Assembly (NCBI GenBank): GCA_946405645.1
Contig: CAMJHW010000059.1
Coordinates: forward strand, 1 to 8,372
Length of the DNA: 8,372 bases
Direction: 5' to 3'
Source: an uncultured Bacteroidales bacterium
Lineage (GTDB): Bacteria > Bacteroidota > Bacteroidia > Bacteroidales > UBA932
In this document: one piece after another, positions 6,012-8,372 of the stretch
How positions within the stretch are numbered: the first letter of the stretch is position 1
Layout of the letters: the number at the start of each line of letters is the position of its first letter
Program-made: the position numbers and the translations under genes
Notes under the pieces: model-generated
What the model saw: the letters and a program-made list of their open reading frames with translations, nothing else
Told to the model about the DNA's origin: nothing
Database searches by the model: none

Positions 6012-8258
6012 TTATAGTTTGATGTTTCTGGTTTTACCGTCGTTGCAGGTCACCTTGAGGTTCTTGCCATCGACTTCGATGACACTGTCACGACGGATGG
6101 ACTTGGCTCCCTCCTGACGATATACGGGATCACCGCCGTCGAACGGGAAGATCTGGGTCTGGACGGCAGTCCGTACTGCCCAGTACCGGGTGCCGTCGAC
6201 AGTGACCAGCTCGGGGAGCGCTATTATTTTCTCATCGGTGGCTATACCCTTCCATCCGTCGGGCTTCGCACCGTGCAGATTGTACATTCCTATGGTATTG
6301 TCCGTATGAAGGACCATCACAGTATAACCCTTGGCTCCGGTGAAATCGTACGCCTCCGGTCCTAGAAGGACATCCTTGCCAAGTTCGGCCGGGAACCCCG
6401 AGACGAAACGGCCAAGACGGTCGAGCAGATAAAGCTTGGAGCCTGACGCGAACAGGAACTGTATCTTGTCGTTGGCGTAGTAGTCGATGCTCTCCACCTT
6501 GCCGCAGAGCGGGCCGCTGAAAGGGACGCTCCAGATGCCCTTGCCATCCATCTCCTTGAAACTCAAGTAGTAGTTGGACTGCTGTTCCAGGAGGTTCGAA
6601 CCTCCGGTGCCGGAATTGTGGACTTCGAAAGGTCCTGCGGGGACCACGACCACCGCGTCGGAAACGACAGCGGGAGCGCTGGCCCTGTTGATGAACGGAA
6701 CGCGGACGACGTCCAGTTGGAAGCCGTCGCCGTTACAGACGAGGAAGCAAGGTTCGAAGGCGGCGCCGTCCAGGGTGGCGCTCACGGCGGAAAGCATTGC
6801 CGGAGTGAACAACGCCTCACCTTTGGCGGCTCCAGCAGAGAAATAGGCGGCCATAGAACAGTCCTTGCCGAGCGTTGCCGGCATGGAGGAAGTATCATTC
6901 AGCAGGGCCTGTAGGACGTCTCCCGTGGAGTAGCGTTCGACATAGTCGGAAACGGCGGCGCGGCTTCCGCTCACGATCCATTCGCCGGTGAATGCGAAGC
7001 TGCTCTCGTCAGCGAGGGAGAAGAAGTTTCCGAAGAGCACGGAAGCAAAGCCGCCGAAGGCGTAGGGCTGCGCGGAGATGGCGTAATCCTTTTCACTGGA
7101 AGCTTCCAGGCCCTTGAATATCAATGAATAATCCTTTCTGCCCACTCTCACGAAGATGGCCTCGTATGTATCGTCCTTGACGCGCCACTGCGCCTTGGCC
7201 ACCTCTTTGATGGCAAGGGACTTCGCCCAGGAATCGGGATTGGTGCCGGCGGAACGGCCCAATCTGGAGACGGCAGATTCGTTGGGACCGAGCTTGGAGC
7301 AAGCGTCGAGATACTTCCTGTAAGCCGCAAGGTAGTCGCCCTGGTCGGCCATGGGAACGGACAAAGCGAAAACCGTCCCGGAAGGGATGGCCTTGGTGAA
7401 TCCGGGAATCTCCATCCTGGCGGTGGCGAAAACTCCGGCGAATGTGTCCGCGCTGCGTCCCGATGAAAGACGTCCCTTGGCAGAGAAGGATTTCTCGTCA
7501 AGTGAAGAAAGGGACATGACCGTCCACGACGCTACGGTCTTGAAGAAATCGGCATGACGGTAGACGGGACGTTGGAAGAAACCTTGAAGCAGCTTCGGGG
7601 CATAAGTATGGGAAAGGAACAGGACATCCTTTCCGACGGCACTGCCCAGGCAGTTGCTGAATTCCTTGTTGGCAAGGATGGAAAGGCCCTCTGTCTGATG
7701 CCTGAGGGAAGAATTCACAAGAGTCTCCGAAGCGGAGACCAGAAGCATATTCAAGCCTCCGTCGCTGTAGAAGGAGCTGGAGAGGCCGCAGGCGCCGGCA
7801 AGATTGCGGACATGCTGGACCATATCGGTCGAGTCTGAGACCGCGGCCGGCATGCCGAGCAACAAGAGTGGGGCGAGAGAGCCGCTGTAGTGCAGCGAGA
7901 GAGCCATTGGCTCCGAGCGCAATGCGGCGAGCCTTCCGCCCTCAACATCCTCTCCCAAGCGTCTTACGAAGGTGGCACAGGAGTCCCTCCTCGCATCAAG
8001 TATCAAGGCGCTGAACGCCTTGGTCCCGTCTGTGAGCAAGGTCGTCCCGGCCTCGGTACCGCCCATGGTGAGGATGGCGACAGCATCGGACGGGACAGCG
8101 CGCAGCAGAGGGAATTGAGCTTCGACATTGACCTTGCCCGGAACAGAAACTCTCCGCTTGCCAGAATCACCTTTGTACAGATATACGACACCGGCCGTTA
8201 TCCCGAGCAGGAAAATGGCCGCCACGACGATGAGGGTGATCAAGGTTTTTTTATTCAT
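6012..8258 (-). CDS. DUF3352-like membrane-anchored periplasmic protein of unknown function
   Basis: A 748-residue protein whose function I cannot assign. One hydrophobic segment at about 5-28 follows a short basic start (MNKK), and no lipobox cysteine is seen, so it is probably an inner-membrane anchor with the bulk in the periplasm. The N-terminal two thirds begin with PLLRAVPSDAVAILTMGG (50-67) and include GEWIVSGSRAAVSDYVERYS (425-444), resembling Bacteroidales DUF3352 proteins. From about 555 the pattern changes to short strands like a beta-propeller (PQQ-like or FG-GAP-like): QFLFASGSKLYLLDRLGRFV (600-619) then SGFPAEL, TVMVLHTDNTIGMYNLHG (646-663), and further strands to the C terminus. 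Such proteins often act in envelope assembly or binding, but that is inference. It is the first gene of a four-gene minus-strand operon, with a good promoter just upstream of its ATG at 8258. The family call is by memory of motif pattern; the ORF itself is secure. Confidence 0.72.
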   Translation of the reverse strand: MNKKTLITLIVVAAIFLLGITAGVVYLYKGDSGKRRVSVPGKVNVEAQFPLLRAVPSDAVAILTMGGTEAGTTLLTDGTKAFSALILDARRDSCATFVRRLGEDVEGGRLAALRSEPMALSLHYSGSLAPLLLLGMPAAVSDSTDMVQHVRNLAGACGLSSSFYSDGGLNMLLVSASETLVNSSLRHQTEGLSILANKEFSNCLGSAVGKDVLFLSHTYAPKLLQGFFQRPVYRHADFFKTVASWTVMSLSSLDEKSFSAKGRLSSGRSADTFAGVFATARMEIPGFTKAIPSGTVFALSVPMADQGDYLAAYRKYLDACSKLGPNESAVSRLGRSAGTNPDSWAKSLAIKEVAKAQWRVKDDTYEAIFVRVGRKDYSLIFKGLEASSEKDYAISAQPYAFGGFASVLFGNFFSLADESSFAFTGEWIVSGSRAAVSDYVERYSTGDVLQALLNDTSSMPATLGKDCSMAAYFSAGAAKGEALFTPAMLSAVSATLDGAAFEPCFLVCNGDGFQLDVVRVPFINRASAPAVVSDAVVVVPAGPFEVHNSGTGGSNLLEQQSNYYLSFKEMDGKGIWSVPFSGPLCGKVESIDYYANDKIQFLFASGSKLYLLDRLGRFVSGFPAELGKDVLLGPEAYDFTGAKGYTVMVLHTDNTIGMYNLHGAKPDGWKGIATDEKIIALPELVTVDGTRYWAVRTAVQTQIFPFDGGDPVYRQEGAKSIRRDSVIEVDGKNLKVTCNDGKTRNIKL

Positions 8259-8286
8259 TGCTGCGCACTTTAATGCATATTAGAAA

Positions 8287-8318
8287 CAAATTTAGCAATT
8301 TCCGGCATTATTTACAAT
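8287..8318 (-). promoter_or_regulatory. Bacteroidota-type promoter for the minus-strand operon
   Basis: On the minus strand TAAATTTG (plus bases 8294 to 8287) matches the Bacteroidota -7 consensus TAnnTTTG exactly. ATTG (8318 to 8315) lies 20 bases upstream, in the place and near the spacing of the -33 TTG/TTTG element. Transcription should begin around 8279-8283, giving a leader of roughly 20-25 bases before the ATG at 8258. That leader (ATGCATTAAAGTGCGCAGCA) has no Shine-Dalgarno sequence, as is common in this phylum. Confidence 0.75.
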
Positions 8319-8331
8319 AGCTGCAAGATAG

Positions 8332-8370
8332 ACGAATATAGCCAGGCTGCAACAGCCTGGCTATATTCGT
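8332..8370. terminator. 18-bp perfect inverted repeat, possible terminator or operator
   Basis: Bases 8332-8349 (ACGAATATAGCCAGGCTG) pair perfectly with 8353-8370 around the 3-base loop CAA. The stem is GC-rich near the loop and AT-rich at its base. Read on the minus strand it is followed by CTATCTTGCAGC, only mildly T-rich, so it could end transcription of a minus-strand gene lying beyond the right edge. The plus-strand tail is cut off by the window. It lies 13 bases upstream of the -33 element, so an operator role is also possible. The structure is certain; the function is not. Confidence 0.5.
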
Positions 8371-8372
8371 AG

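Noticed and set aside
1..8372. Search for CRISPR arrays, tRNA or rRNA genes, insertion sequences, phage or defence genes
   Set aside because: No direct repeat series, cloverleaf-like sequence, transposase or integrase motif, or nuclease/effector domain was seen. Conserved housekeeping-type genes fill nearly the whole window.

Overview
The window reads as chromosomal housekeeping sequence from a member of the Bacteroidota, most likely Bacteroidales with fairly high GC (mid-fifties percent by eye). Three observations support this. One upstream region carries a Bacteroidota-type promoter (TAnnTTTG). None of the gene starts has a convincing Shine-Dalgarno sequence. Two of the proteins, a TonB-C-like anchored protein and a DUF3352-like protein, look like lineage-typical families. 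Genus cannot be fixed from the sequence alone; Alistipes-like or Cryptobacteroides-like relatives would fit.

Layout: two compact gene strings run towards each other. On the plus strand (1-2356) are the 3' part of asparaginyl-tRNA synthetase (asnS), uridine kinase (udk), and a membrane-anchored protein with a coiled coil and a TonB-C-like domain, with gaps of 11 and 12 bases. On the minus strand (8258 down to 2343) are a 748-residue DUF3352-like envelope protein, an AMP-forming long-chain acyl-CoA synthetase, a dCMP deaminase, and an S41 C-terminal processing protease. The three junctions in this string all have the same form, stop codon, two bases, ATG, which suggests one message with coupled translation. 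The two strings meet tail to tail and overlap by 14 bases, leaving no room for an intergenic terminator.

The only sizeable non-coding stretch is 8259-8372. It holds a strong candidate promoter for the minus-strand operon (TAAATTTG, then 20 bases to an upstream ATTG) and, next to it, a perfect 18-bp inverted repeat with a 3-base loop that reaches nearly to the window edge.

Functionally, the window mixes translation (AsnRS), pyrimidine metabolism (Udk salvage, dCMP deaminase for dUMP), fatty-acid activation, and three proteins predicted to be inner-membrane anchored and facing the periplasm. I see no mobile element, CRISPR array, tRNA, rRNA, toxin-antitoxin pair or defence system, and nothing that amounts to a new biological system. 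The points worth a second look are structural: the repeated junction, the dyad beside the promoter, the tail overlap, an altered A10 motif in the ligase, and an inverted repeat early in the TonB-C-like gene.
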